From: Pseudidiomarina sp. CB1
GTDB taxonomy: Bacteria > Pseudomonadota > Gammaproteobacteria > Enterobacterales > Alteromonadaceae
Reading direction: 5' to 3'
Assembly (NCBI RefSeq): GCF_024752025.1
Contig: NZ_JANTPU010000003.1
Span: 62,001 to 126,000, forward strand
Length of the DNA: 64,000 bases
Shown: in pieces, positions 25,224 through 33,309 of the stretch
Numbering within the stretch: the stretch's first letter is position 1
How the letters are laid out: each line of letters begins with the position of its first letter
Notes under the pieces: model-generated
What the model was told of the DNA's origin: nothing
Database searches by the model: none
The model's input: the letters and a program-made list of their open reading frames with translations, nothing else
Translations under genes and position numbers: made by a program

Positions 25224-26633
25224 ATGAGCAAGAAAGGATGGGGCATTGGAGCCATTGTTGTGGCGGCGGGACTGATCGTTAGTCCAACAATCATTGGTTC
25301 GCAAACGGAGTCGAGTTTGCGTGAGCATGTGGAACTTTTCGATAAAGAACAGCCAGGCTACACGCTCGAAGTTGTGAGTTACGATCGCAGTTGGTTTAGT
25401 TCGCAAGTTGTTGTAAAGCTCGGTATCGATTTACCGAAGTTATTGGCCGATCCAGAGGCCGAAGTGCTGACCACTGATATTGAGTTATCGATTCAGCACG
25501 GCCCCATTCTTACCGACCAAGGTTTTTCAATGGGTTTAGCGGCGTGGCAGGCTGAGAATAGCGGTAAAGGTTTAGAAACCTATGTGCAGTGGGATCAAAG
25601 CCAGCCGTTTTACCTGCAACAAGGTAGCGTCAGCCTACTGGGCAATGCCGTCTATCAAGATTACATTCCGCGTTTGCAAAGTACCGACGCGATGCCAGAA
25701 TTCGACTTCACACTGACTGAGTATCGTGGTGACGGTAACTACAGTAGTGGTAGCTTTGCTTATCAAGGGAACTACGAGCAGCTGTTATTCAATGTTGCCG
25801 AAGAGTTTGCGGTTGAGTTAAATGCGCTGGCAATGAATGTCGATGCCCAAGCCGACTTAAAGACCATGATTGTCGGCAAGTATTACCCTTCGACCGCGAC
25901 GTTCACGATCGGGCAAATGCGCGCGGAATCTGCGGATGAAGAACTCTTTTTGATGAGTCATCTGGTGAGCGATATCACTCTTAAAGAAAGTGAGGATGGC
26001 CGCCTTGCCCACATACACATGGGCTATCGCGCCGAGCAAGTGTTTGTAGGAGGAACGGAGGCCACTGATCTGCGCATGCTGACTGCGGTTAATAATATCG
26101 ATCGTGGTTTTATTGATGATTACTTCGAGACCATGAAGGAGTTCGTTGGTGAAGAAGATCCGCAGGTGCTTGAACAGCAAATGACGGCAATGATGGAGCG
26201 TCATAAAGAAGCTCTGTTGTTTGCACAGCCTGAGCTCGCTATCCCTGATTTTGGTTTCCGTATGCCCGAGGGCGAGCTTGACGGTTCCATGCGTATAGCT
26301 CTAGCAGAACTCGAACAAGTCCCGGCGCAGCTTGATGAACAGTTTATCCAGCAAAATATGGTTGCTAGTGCACGTGTTGCTATCGATAAGCCTTTAGCAG
26401 AGCGACTCGCTAAAACTTATGTGCTGAGCATGCTCGAAGCCAGCGGTCAAACAGAATTAGAGCCAGCGCAGTTGGAGCAAATGGCGACCCAACAAGCGAC
26501 GATGCTGTTGCAAAATTTTGTGCAGCAGGGGCTGTTCAAAGTTGAGAATGAACAGTATCTGCTTGATGTCGAAGTTGCTCAAGGTTTACTAAACTTGAAC
26601 GGTCAAAGCCTCCCGCTTGGCCAAATGATGTAA
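25224..26633 (+). CDS. DUF945 (YdgA-like) family protein
   Basis: A 469-residue protein with an N-terminal signal anchor (GWGIGAIVVAAGLIVSPTIIG) and a long extracytoplasmic region. It belongs to the DUF945/YdgA family, whose function is unknown. The opening SYDRSWFSSQVVVKLGI and the GPILTDQGF stretch are typical of the family. The C-terminal part is helical and ends in a short domain (YLLDVEVAQGLLNLNGQSLPL). GGAA precedes the ATG at a short distance. A Sel1-repeat gene follows 23 bases later in the same direction, probably in one operon. Confidence 0.85.
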   Translation: MSKKGWGIGAIVVAAGLIVSPTIIGSQTESSLREHVELFDKEQPGYTLEVVSYDRSWFSSQVVVKLGIDLPKLLADPEAEVLTTDIELSIQHGPILTDQGFSMGLAAWQAENSGKGLETYVQWDQSQPFYLQQGSVSLLGNAVYQDYIPRLQSTDAMPEFDFTLTEYRGDGNYSSGSFAYQGNYEQLLFNVAEEFAVELNALAMNVDAQADLKTMIVGKYYPSTATFTIGQMRAESADEELFLMSHLVSDITLKESEDGRLAHIHMGYRAEQVFVGGTEATDLRMLTAVNNIDRGFIDDYFETMKEFVGEEDPQVLEQQMTAMMERHKEALLFAQPELAIPDFGFRMPEGELDGSMRIALAELEQVPAQLDEQFIQQNMVASARVAIDKPLAERLAKTYVLSMLEASGQTELEPAQLEQMATQQATMLLQNFVQQGLFKVENEQYLLDVEVAQGLLNLNGQSLPLGQMM

Positions 26634-26656
26634 CTTGAGCAACAGGAGTCAGCGCT

Positions 26657-27574
26657 ATGATTCGCTCGTCGGTAAAACTGATTGGGGTGGTGCTTTTCGT
26701 CGGCATGCATCTAGGATCAGTCGAAGTTCACGCAGACGTTACCGAAGGTGTGACGATATGCCAAAGTGGTGACTGTGAGGCAGAATTGACCAAGCTTGAA
26801 CGCTTTGCGCGTAAAGGTAGTGGTGACGCTGCGGCAGTGGTGGCGATTGCCTATGCGAGTGGCGATGGCGTCGAGCAGAACTTGGCGAAGGCGCAGACTT
26901 TCATTGAACGTGGTGCCAGTCGTCGTAATCCGTTGGCTATGTTCGTGCTTGCGGATTGGTATGCGAAAGGCTTTGTGGTGCAACAAGACGCAGAACAAGC
27001 ACAACTGTGGCTCGACCGGGCTGCCGCCGAAAATTATGCCCCAGCTCAGTATGAAAAGGCTGTGCAGTTGTTGGCAGCAACGAATCGTACCGACCAACAG
27101 GCCGCGGTTCCCTTGCTAGAAAAGGCCGCCGAAGCAAACTTGTTAACCGCTATGTATGCGTTAGCACGGTTGTACCAAACTGGCACATTGGTTGAGCAAG
27201 ACCTACCGAAAGCGGGGGCTTTGTATGCGCGTTTAGCGCGCTCAGGCCACACCAATGCACGTCAGCAACTACGTGTGGTCAACCAACAATTGGCGCCAAC
27301 AGCATTTGCGCAATCAGAGCAAGGCGAGCGTTTGCAGGCCGCAGAACAGGCGATGGAGCGCATCACCGTTACTGCTGATGCTAGCTTGTATCGCACGCAA
27401 CTTGGGCGTTTGGTTGAGCAACTCGAGCAGGCGCCAAATTTTGATAATCGCTCTATTGGCTCACGTATTCAGGGCGTAGGTTGTGGCGACACGGGGAGTC
27501 CGTGTGCTGTACTTCGCCCGCAGAAGGGGCAAAGTAGCCTTGCTGACGTAATGAGTGGTTCGCAGGGGAACTAA
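26657..27574 (+). CDS. Exported Sel1-repeat protein
   Basis: Periplasmic tetratricopeptide-like scaffold, 305 residues. A signal peptide (to about HADV, residue 27) is followed by four or so Sel1 repeats between about 45 and 205 (for example AIAYASGDGVEQNLAKAQTF and ALARLYQTGTLVEQDLPKAG), then a Gln/Glu-rich helical region and a C-terminal segment with two cysteines (GVGCGDTGSPCAVL). Sel1 repeats mediate protein contacts; the partner is unknown. AGGAG lies 8 bases before the ATG. It is the second gene after the DUF945 gene, suggesting a joint envelope role. Confidence 0.83.
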   Translation: MIRSSVKLIGVVLFVGMHLGSVEVHADVTEGVTICQSGDCEAELTKLERFARKGSGDAAAVVAIAYASGDGVEQNLAKAQTFIERGASRRNPLAMFVLADWYAKGFVVQQDAEQAQLWLDRAAAENYAPAQYEKAVQLLAATNRTDQQAAVPLLEKAAEANLLTAMYALARLYQTGTLVEQDLPKAGALYARLARSGHTNARQQLRVVNQQLAPTAFAQSEQGERLQAAEQAMERITVTADASLYRTQLGRLVEQLEQAPNFDNRSIGSRIQGVGCGDTGSPCAVLRPQKGQSSLADVMSGSQGN

Positions 27575-27575
27575 T

Positions 27576-27604
27576 TTGAAGCTAGGGCGCTTTTGCTATA
27601 TACT
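27576..27604 (+). promoter_or_regulatory. Sigma-70 promoter upstream of the SulP gene
   Basis: TTGAAG (27576-27581), 17-base spacer, TATACT (27599-27604), then CCGCGCCC. The -10 sits in the loop of an inverted repeat, TAGGGCGC (27583-27590) against GCGCCCTA (27607-27614). The -35 overlaps the end of the Sel1 gene. It predicts a leader of about 165 bases before the SulP ATG. Confidence 0.6.
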
Positions 27605-27640
27605 CCGCGCCCTATTTTCAATGCAATTGGAGAGCATCTT

Positions 27641-27744
27641 TTGCAACTGCTTACGCCACCCTAGACGTAACAGACCTTCCTTTTTTGCTGGCTCCCAGTG
27701 AGGCGGCACCTTTATTGATCGCAGCTCGCGATAAAACTATTTAA
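27641..27744 (+). pseudogene. Possible frameshifted small ORF in the SulP leader
   Basis: GGAGAG (27629-27634) is correctly placed before TTG at 27641, which reads MQLLTPP then stops. In the -1 frame the next bases read LDVTDLPFLLAPSEAAPLL and continue to a TAA at 27742-27744, with protein-like composition. A one-base indel would join them into a peptide of about 34 residues. It could be a decayed small gene, a leader peptide with a programmed shift, a sequencing error, or chance. No family recognised. Confidence 0.25.
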
Positions 27745-27777
27745 TGAACCTTCTTTAGTTAACTTAAGTGAAAAAAT

Positions 27778-29268
27778 ATGATGAATACGATTCGTAGTCA
27801 GTGGCTAGCGAATATTCGTGGCGATGTGCTCGCGGGTATTGTGGTGGCGCTAGCGCTTATTCCTGAGGCCATCGCCTTTTCGATTATTGCTGGCGTTGAT
27901 CCAAAGGTCGGTCTTTATGCCTCATTCTGTATCGCGGTGATTATTGCCTTTGTTGGTGGCCGTCCTGGCATGATCTCTGCTGCGACTGGGGCGATGGCAC
28001 TGCTCATGGTGACCCTAGTCAAAGAGCATGGACTTGAATATCTGCTCGCAGCGACCTTACTGACCGGGGTGCTGCAAATCATCATGGGAGTGTTGAAACT
28101 CGGTGATTTAATGCGCTTTGTTTCGCGCTCAGTGGTCACCGGCTTCGTGAATGCTTTGGCGATTCTCATTTTTATGGCGCAGTTGCCTGAACTTACCAAT
28201 GTGACATGGCATGTTTATGCGATGACCGCGGCAGGTCTTGGTATCATTTATCTGTTCCCGTACGTACCTAAAATCGGCAAGCTGTTGCCGTCGCCACTGG
28301 TTTGCATCATTGGCTTAACGGTGGTGGCGATGGTCTGGAACATTGATATCCGCACGGTTGGCGACATGGGTGAGTTACCGGATACCTTGCCGATCTTCTT
28401 ATGGCCAGATGTGCCACTTAATCTCGACACCTTAATGATTATCTTTCCTTACTCTATGGGGCTTGCGGTGGTCGGTTTACTGGAGTCGATGATGACCGCA
28501 ACGATTGTCGATGATTTAACCGACACGACCAGTGACAAGAATCGTGAATGTCGTGGCCAAGGCATTGCCAATATTGGTGCTGGCTTATTTGGTGGCATGG
28601 CAGGTTGTGCCATGATTGGTCAATCCGTTATCAATGTGAAATCAGGTGGTCGTGGGCGCTTGTCGACGTTGGTTGCCGGTGTCTTCTTAATGGTGATGAT
28701 TGTGGTCCTTGATGAGTGGCTACGACAAATCCCAATGGCTGCGCTGGTGGCGGTAATGATCATGGTTTCTATCGGTACTTTCAGTTGGGATTCATTGCGC
28801 CAAATGCGTAAGCACCCGTTATCGACCAACATTGTTATGGTCACTACTGTCGTGGTGGTGGTGGCGACCCATAACCTAGCGATTGGTGTCGGCGTTGGGG
28901 TATTGCTAGCGGCCATGTTCTTCGCCAATAAAATTGGTCACTTTATGCACGTTAGTTCAACCATCGACAATGACGGAACTGTGCGTCATTATCAGGTTAC
29001 TGGGCAAGTCTTCTTTAGTTCAGCGGACAAGTTTGTGGGGTCTTTTGACTTCAAAGAAGCGGTTGATAAAGTAGTAATTGATTTGACCAAAGCCCACTTT
29101 TGGGACATCACCGCCGTTGGCGCGCTTGATAAAGTCGTGATCAAGTTCCGTCGCGAGGGTGCCGATGTTGAAGTGATTGGCTTAAATGAAGCCAGTGCCA
29201 CCATTGTCGACCGCTTTGGTGTGCACGACAAGCCGGGCGCCACCGATGAAATCATGGGCGGGCATTAA
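27778..29268 (+). CDS. SulP family anion transporter with STAS domain
   Basis: Inner-membrane anion transporter of the SulP (SLC26) family. The 496 residues have the conserved opening [19 protein letters not shown], about twelve to fourteen spans with VGLYASF and [11 protein letters not shown], and a cytosolic C-terminal STAS domain (about 400-490, [18 protein letters not shown]). Substrates in the family include sulfate and bicarbonate. The immediate co-transcription with a universal stress protein 24 bases later is seen in other marine bacteria for bicarbonate-type SulPs, so bicarbonate is a reasonable but unproven guess. Confidence 0.92.
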   Translation: MMNTIRSQWLANIRGDVLAGIVVALALIPEAIAFSIIAGVDPKVGLYASFCIAVIIAFVGGRPGMISAATGAMALLMVTLVKEHGLEYLLAATLLTGVLQIIMGVLKLGDLMRFVSRSVVTGFVNALAILIFMAQLPELTNVTWHVYAMTAAGLGIIYLFPYVPKIGKLLPSPLVCIIGLTVVAMVWNIDIRTVGDMGELPDTLPIFLWPDVPLNLDTLMIIFPYSMGLAVVGLLESMMTATIVDDLTDTTSDKNRECRGQGIANIGAGLFGGMAGCAMIGQSVINVKSGGRGRLSTLVAGVFLMVMIVVLDEWLRQIPMAALVAVMIMVSIGTFSWDSLRQMRKHPLSTNIVMVTTVVVVVATHNLAIGVGVGVLLAAMFFANKIGHFMHVSSTIDNDGTVRHYQVTGQVFFSSADKFVGSFDFKEAVDKVVIDLTKAHFWDITAVGALDKVVIKFRREGADVEVIGLNEASATIVDRFGVHDKPGATDEIMGGH

Positions 29269-29292
29269 GCTGGCCGAGCAGAGGAGAATACG

Positions 29293-30144
29293 ATGTCTTA
29301 CGTAATTGGATGCATTGATGCCGCGACTGCGAACACTGCAGTCTGCGAGTATTCAGCTTGGTCGGCGAAGCAGTTATCGGCACCGTTGATGCTTTTACAC
29401 GTACTCGAAGATCATGCCCGTGAGGTGAGTACCGACGTGACCGGGAATATTGGCCTCGGTACTCGCGAGGGTTTGTTGGAGCAACTTGCCGAGTTGGATG
29501 AACAACGGGCGAAGTTGGCGCTGAAGCATGGACATATGGTGCTGGAGCAGGCCGCACAAAAAATTCAGGCGTTGGGTGTTGAGAATGTACATCAACGGCA
29601 GCGCCATGGTGAGCTTGCCGAAACCTTGCTCGACATGGAAAGTGACGTTCGACTTGCGGTGATGGGCTTACATGGTGAGGACTCGGTGAACCAACTGCAT
29701 AAAGTTGGCAGTCATTTGGAGACGGTGATCCGCATGGTACATCGCCCGCTGCTGCTAACCCCAGACAGTTTTAGCGAACCGAAGACGGCGATGTTGGCAT
29801 TTGACGCTAGCGCAACCACCAAAAAAGGTGTCGAATTGCTGGCTCAAAGCCCGCTATTTAAAGGCATGCCAGTGCATATTGTCATGGTAGATGCGGACAC
29901 TGCGGATAACCGTGAACGACTTGAGTGGGCGGCGCAACAACTGCGTACTGGTGGTCACGACGTTGCAACAGCGCTGCTTGCTGGCGATGTTGAACAAGCA
30001 CTGCATACCTACCAAACTGAGCACAATATCGACATGATGGTGATGGGTGCCTTTGGGCATTCGCGCATCCGTCAGTTCTTGGTGGGCAGCACGACCATGC
30101 GTATGTTGCAAGAAAGCACAACACCGGTGTTGGTGTTGCGCTAA
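29293..30144 (+). CDS. Tandem universal stress protein (two UspA domains)
   Basis: Cytosolic stress protein of 283 residues with two UspA domains, about 1-140 and 155-283. The second has the ATP-binding signature GAFGHSRIRQFLVGS (G-2X-G-9X-GS) and the usual end TTPVLVLR. The first domain has a degenerate version (GLHGEDSVNQLHKVGSH). An AGAGGAG ribosome site precedes the ATG. It is co-transcribed with the SulP transporter, so it may tune transport to energy or stress state. The convergent kynureninase gene begins 7 bases after its stop, with no terminator hairpin in between. Confidence 0.9.
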   Translation: MSYVIGCIDAATANTAVCEYSAWSAKQLSAPLMLLHVLEDHAREVSTDVTGNIGLGTREGLLEQLAELDEQRAKLALKHGHMVLEQAAQKIQALGVENVHQRQRHGELAETLLDMESDVRLAVMGLHGEDSVNQLHKVGSHLETVIRMVHRPLLLTPDSFSEPKTAMLAFDASATTKKGVELLAQSPLFKGMPVHIVMVDADTADNRERLEWAAQQLRTGGHDVATALLAGDVEQALHTYQTEHNIDMMVMGAFGHSRIRQFLVGSTTMRMLQESTTPVLVLR

Positions 30145-30151
30145 CCTCGTT

Positions 30152-31408
30152 CTATGTAACTGCGTGCCGCTGTTGATACTGCGGTGCGCGGTAACGCTCT
30201 TCCCGCATAATCGCTGAAAGTCGGTCGACGGCTGTGCCGATGTCGGTATAACTGGTGTACAACGGCGTAAAGCCGACGCGTAAATAGTTAGGTGCACGAA
30301 AATCGGCAATGACTTTAGCGTCAATCAATGCTTGGCAAATGGCGTACGCTTCAGGATGCGCGAATGACAATTGACTGCCGCGTTCGGCGGTATTGCTGGG
30401 CGAGATACAGCTAAAAGTGTCCGCTAACCCGTTGGCGTCGAGTAATTCTAAAAACAACTCACTTAACGCCAGTGATTTATTTCGCAATTCCTGCAAATCA
30501 ACATCAACAAATGCATCTAAGGCAGCATCGACTGCGCTCATGGCAAGTACCGAAGGTGTGCCACTCAACATCTGTTTGACTGTGGGCGAGGGCCGGTAAA
30601 TGGGGTCAAAGGCGAACGGTTGGGCGTGTCCAAACCATCCGGCAATAGGCTGCTGCAGCTGTGTCAGATGACGCTCGGCAACATAGATGAAAGCTGGCGC
30701 TCCAGGACCACCATTTAAGTATTTATAGGTACAACCGACGGCGAAGTCGGTGCGCCATGCATCGAGCTCCACGGGCATTGCGCCAGCGCTATGCGCAAGG
30801 TCAACAATAACCAAAGCTCCTACCGCATGCGCCTGCTCTATCAGTTGCTGCATGGGTAAACGTCGACCGGTGCGGAAGTTAACTTCAGTCAACAAGACGA
30901 CGGCTGTGGTTTCGTCGATAATGCGCTGCGGTTCAGCGAGTAAGTCAGTCTCGTCAACCTGCTGCAACTGACAACGTTGTTCGCCAAGGAGCTCGCTGAG
31001 CCCCTGCACCATGTATAAGTCCGTTGGAAAGTTATCAGCAGTAGAGACGACAGTGCTACGGCCCTTTTGTAGTCGTAGGGCAGCACTAAGCGCTTTAAAA
31101 AGGTTAACGGAAATGGAATCGCAACAGATAACCTGCCCCGGCGCAGCCCCAATCAATGGTGCAATTTTATTCCCTACGCTAAGCGGTAAATCGACCCAGT
31201 CATGCAGGTTCCAGCTCTTTATCGCATCATCGCCCCATTGCGCTTGTACCACTTCTTGCACGCGCTGCGCAGTTTGATGGGTTAATAGACCAAGCGAATT
31301 GCCGTCCAGATAAACCGTGTCTGCGGGGATTTTAAAAAGATTGCGCTTGGCCGCCAATGGATCTTCGGCATCACGGCGGGCAAGGGTGGCGAAGTCAATA
31401 CTACTCAT
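30152..31408 (-). CDS. kynU: Kynureninase
   Basis: PLP enzyme that cleaves kynurenine to anthranilate and alanine in tryptophan degradation. The 418 residues carry the fold-type I PLP site: Lys229 in CTYKYLNGGPG, the Asp203/His206 pair in VDLAHSAGA, and family segments YLDGNSLGLL, NFPTDLYMVQGL and NFRTGRRLPM. AGGAAG precedes the ATG. It is the second gene after a formamidase-like hydrolase, 9 bases apart. Tryptophan 2,3-dioxygenase is not in the window. Confidence 0.95.
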   Translation of the reverse strand: MSSIDFATLARRDAEDPLAAKRNLFKIPADTVYLDGNSLGLLTHQTAQRVQEVVQAQWGDDAIKSWNLHDWVDLPLSVGNKIAPLIGAAPGQVICCDSISVNLFKALSAALRLQKGRSTVVSTADNFPTDLYMVQGLSELLGEQRCQLQQVDETDLLAEPQRIIDETTAVVLLTEVNFRTGRRLPMQQLIEQAHAVGALVIVDLAHSAGAMPVELDAWRTDFAVGCTYKYLNGGPGAPAFIYVAERHLTQLQQPIAGWFGHAQPFAFDPIYRPSPTVKQMLSGTPSVLAMSAVDAALDAFVDVDLQELRNKSLALSELFLELLDANGLADTFSCISPSNTAERGSQLSFAHPEAYAICQALIDAKVIADFRAPNYLRVGFTPLYTSYTDIGTAVDRLSAIMREERYRAPQYQQRHAVT

Positions 31409-31417
31409 AAAAGCTTC

Positions 31418-32305
31418 CTAGTTCTGTGCGCTTAATTCTTTAAGTTGGGTGACGATAGTAAGCCATGCGTGGCTCTGTGGATCAATAACGTCGAAATGGC
31501 CAGCACCTGCAAGCCATTGCAGGTGCACGTTGTCGTGCTTGGCGTAGGTACGACTTTGCTGCGGTGGCACAATACTGTCAGCATCGCCGTGAAAAAGATA
31601 GACCGACTGCGCTGGTGCCATTGTAGCAGGATTGGCGGCTTGCCACGCAGCGGCGTCCGCACCCTCCATAAAGCTCTTACCCGCTTGTTGGCAGCCATTT
31701 TCGCCCTGCGCATAGGTGTGCAGATTGGTAATCGCTGCCAAACCGACGACACGGTCAACAAGCTGCGTGTTTTGCTGTGCCGCGAGCAACGCCAAATGCC
31801 CACCGGCGCTGTGTCCCATGAGGGTGACATCCCGCTGTGCGAACGCCTGCTCACCACCAAACTCTGCGACAATACGAGCTAAGCCCTGTTGGACATCGAT
31901 AAATGTTCCTGGCCAACCGCCGCCGGTATCACCCACCCGACGGTACTCCAACGCCCAGACCTCAAACCCGGCCTCACGTAACGCGCTATTCATGGCATAG
32001 GTGTGGTCGATAGCGTAAGCGTTTAACCAGCAGCCGCCATGAATGCTTATGATGACCGGCGTTGATGACTGGTCTTTGCTAGTTTGCCAGCGTTCAACAA
32101 ACTGTATCGGTGCTTCGCCGTAGTAATTACGTTGGTCGGGTTTGCTAAAGGGGACTTTAAGCACGTCATTAAAACTAACGTTGCTGCGCCGCGGTTGTGC
32201 GTCGTGAGCGGTTGGATCCAGTATGGCAGCCGCCGCCGGGCTGAGACTGACTAGGGCAAAAAGAAGTACCGACGCGGTAATGTGATATGCACTTAATTTT
32301 TTCAT
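31418..32305 (-). CDS. Exported alpha/beta hydrolase, arylformamidase-like
   Basis: Alpha/beta hydrolase of 295 residues with the oxyanion motif HGGCW (89-93), nucleophile Ser166 in GHSAGGH, and downstream Asp (HGDADSIVPP) and His (GAGHFDV). Motifs and its place directly before kynU suggest N-formylkynurenine formamidase of the esterase type. However, it has a clear signal peptide (HITASVLLFALVSL, cleavage after PAAAA), which is odd for a cytosolic pathway step. The ATG is fused to a TATAAT hexamer (TATAATG) and has no ribosome site, so a leaderless mRNA or a different start is possible. It could alternatively be a secreted esterase unrelated to kynurenine. Confidence 0.75.
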   Translation of the reverse strand: MKKLSAYHITASVLLFALVSLSPAAAAILDPTAHDAQPRRSNVSFNDVLKVPFSKPDQRNYYGEAPIQFVERWQTSKDQSSTPVIISIHGGCWLNAYAIDHTYAMNSALREAGFEVWALEYRRVGDTGGGWPGTFIDVQQGLARIVAEFGGEQAFAQRDVTLMGHSAGGHLALLAAQQNTQLVDRVVGLAAITNLHTYAQGENGCQQAGKSFMEGADAAAWQAANPATMAPAQSVYLFHGDADSIVPPQQSRTYAKHDNVHLQWLAGAGHFDVIDPQSHAWLTIVTQLKELSAQN

Positions 32306-32307
32306 TA

Positions 32308-32361
32308 TACAAGTTCAAGAAAATGGCTTTTTGATGTGATTTTTCCAGCATACAACTTGTA
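32308..32361. promoter_or_regulatory. Inverted repeat upstream of the formamidase-kynU operon
   Basis: TACAAGTT (32308-32315) and AACTTGTA (32354-32361) are perfect inverted copies 38 bases apart. The distal copy is also part of the short dyad TACAA-C-TTGTA. They flank the region where the minus-strand promoter must lie and could be two operators for a looping regulator. Confidence 0.35.
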
Positions 32362-32405
32362 AGTCATTGAGACAATTAGAGTTGCAAAAATTCTCAAAAA
32401 TGCAG

Positions 32406-32413
32406 CTATACTT
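32406..32413 (+). promoter_or_regulatory. -10 box for the small lipoprotein, sigma-S-like
   Basis: CTATACTT preceded by G matches the stationary-phase (RpoS) preferred -10. It lies 32 bases before the ATG at 32445. No good -35 is present, which is compatible with RpoS use. Confidence 0.4.
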
Positions 32414-32444
32414 TAGCTAGCAACAGACACCGCAGGAGGTGATT

Positions 32445-32669
32445 ATGCGTACTTTAGTACTCACACTAGGCCTGTTGGGCGTTGCGTTGATCAGCGGATG
32501 TTCGAGCACGCACACAGCACAAGCACCAACCAAATTAGTTGTTGATCAGGACTACATCGCAGCAATTGAAGCTGCCTCAAAACGTTCAACAACCCAAAAT
32601 CGTATTATTTGGGTCAACCCGCCAATGGAATATGTGGCAGATGATGGTACGAAACAACCTCAGCACTAA
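32445..32669 (+). CDS. Small lipoprotein of unknown function
   Basis: A 74-residue lipoprotein from the ATG at 32445, preceded by a near-perfect Shine-Dalgarno AGGAGGTGAT. An overlapping in-frame GTG at 32439 is inside that ribosome site and is not used. The signal peptide ends in the lipobox ISGC (Cys 19). The mature part has a short helix (DYIAAIEAASKRS) and a conserved-looking tail IIWVNPPMEYVADDG. No named family recognised. It stands alone between divergent and convergent neighbours. Confidence 0.75.
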   Translation: MRTLVLTLGLLGVALISGCSSTHTAQAPTKLVVDQDYIAAIEAASKRSTTQNRIIWVNPPMEYVADDGTKQPQH

Positions 32670-32706
32670 AGATAAGCTTGGACAGTATTGCTGACACGGA
32701 CGTCAT

Positions 32707-33204
32707 TTATTTTTGCGTAAACCGAGCCTCAATCGCTTGGTGCAACGCTTTTTTTCCGCCAAGCATAAAGACGACTTCGGCCACCACAAACAGTGGACCT
32801 ATTGCTAACCCCATAATATCGTCGACAAACGCTGGCTTACGGCCTTCAAAATAATGCCCAATAAACTGAAATAGCCAGCCAATCACAAACAGGCTGATCC
32901 CCCACGTAAGCCATACTCCGGTTGCCAAAGCTGCAACTTGTAAACCAAGTATCACCGTGAGCGCAAGTAATAACGTCATGAGGATGCCGAGTGGTCGATC
33001 TAAGCGCAGATAAAAGAGTGAAGCCAAAACAGCGACGATCAGCGCAGGTGTGATAAACCAGCCATCAAAAGCCCAGTACGGGCGTGACAGTAGGATTTGC
33101 AGCGCGACGACAATCATCGGGATACCGACTAAGTGAGTGGCGATATTGCGACGATCACGATGGTAAGCCGCGTACTCTGCTAAATGGTCGGTGATTGTTT
33201 TCAT
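32707..33204 (-). CDS. Mpo1-like / DUF962 membrane protein
   Basis: A 165-residue membrane protein of the DUF962/Mpo1 family. The yeast member Mpo1 is an iron-dependent dioxygenase that alpha-oxidises 2-hydroxy fatty acids. The sequence shows four hydrophobic spans and the family histidines: His4-x-x motifs in HLAEYAAYHRDRRN, NIATHLVGIP and FIGHYFEGRKPAF. The tail is basic. It reads convergently to the small lipoprotein and divergently from the AI-2E family permease. Whether bacterial members share the yeast activity is not established. Confidence 0.83.
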   Translation of the reverse strand: MKTITDHLAEYAAYHRDRRNIATHLVGIPMIVVALQILLSRPYWAFDGWFITPALIVAVLASLFYLRLDRPLGILMTLLLALTVILGLQVAALATGVWLTWGISLFVIGWLFQFIGHYFEGRKPAFVDDIMGLAIGPLFVVAEVVFMLGGKKALHQAIEARFTQK

Positions 33205-33309
33205 GCTAGCGCTCCGCTTCTTGCTATAATTTTTTGCTACGATAAGTAACTGCTGTCACTATGCAACCTCTAACTACTATAAATAGAAATTAAACAGAAA
33301 GGAAAGAAC

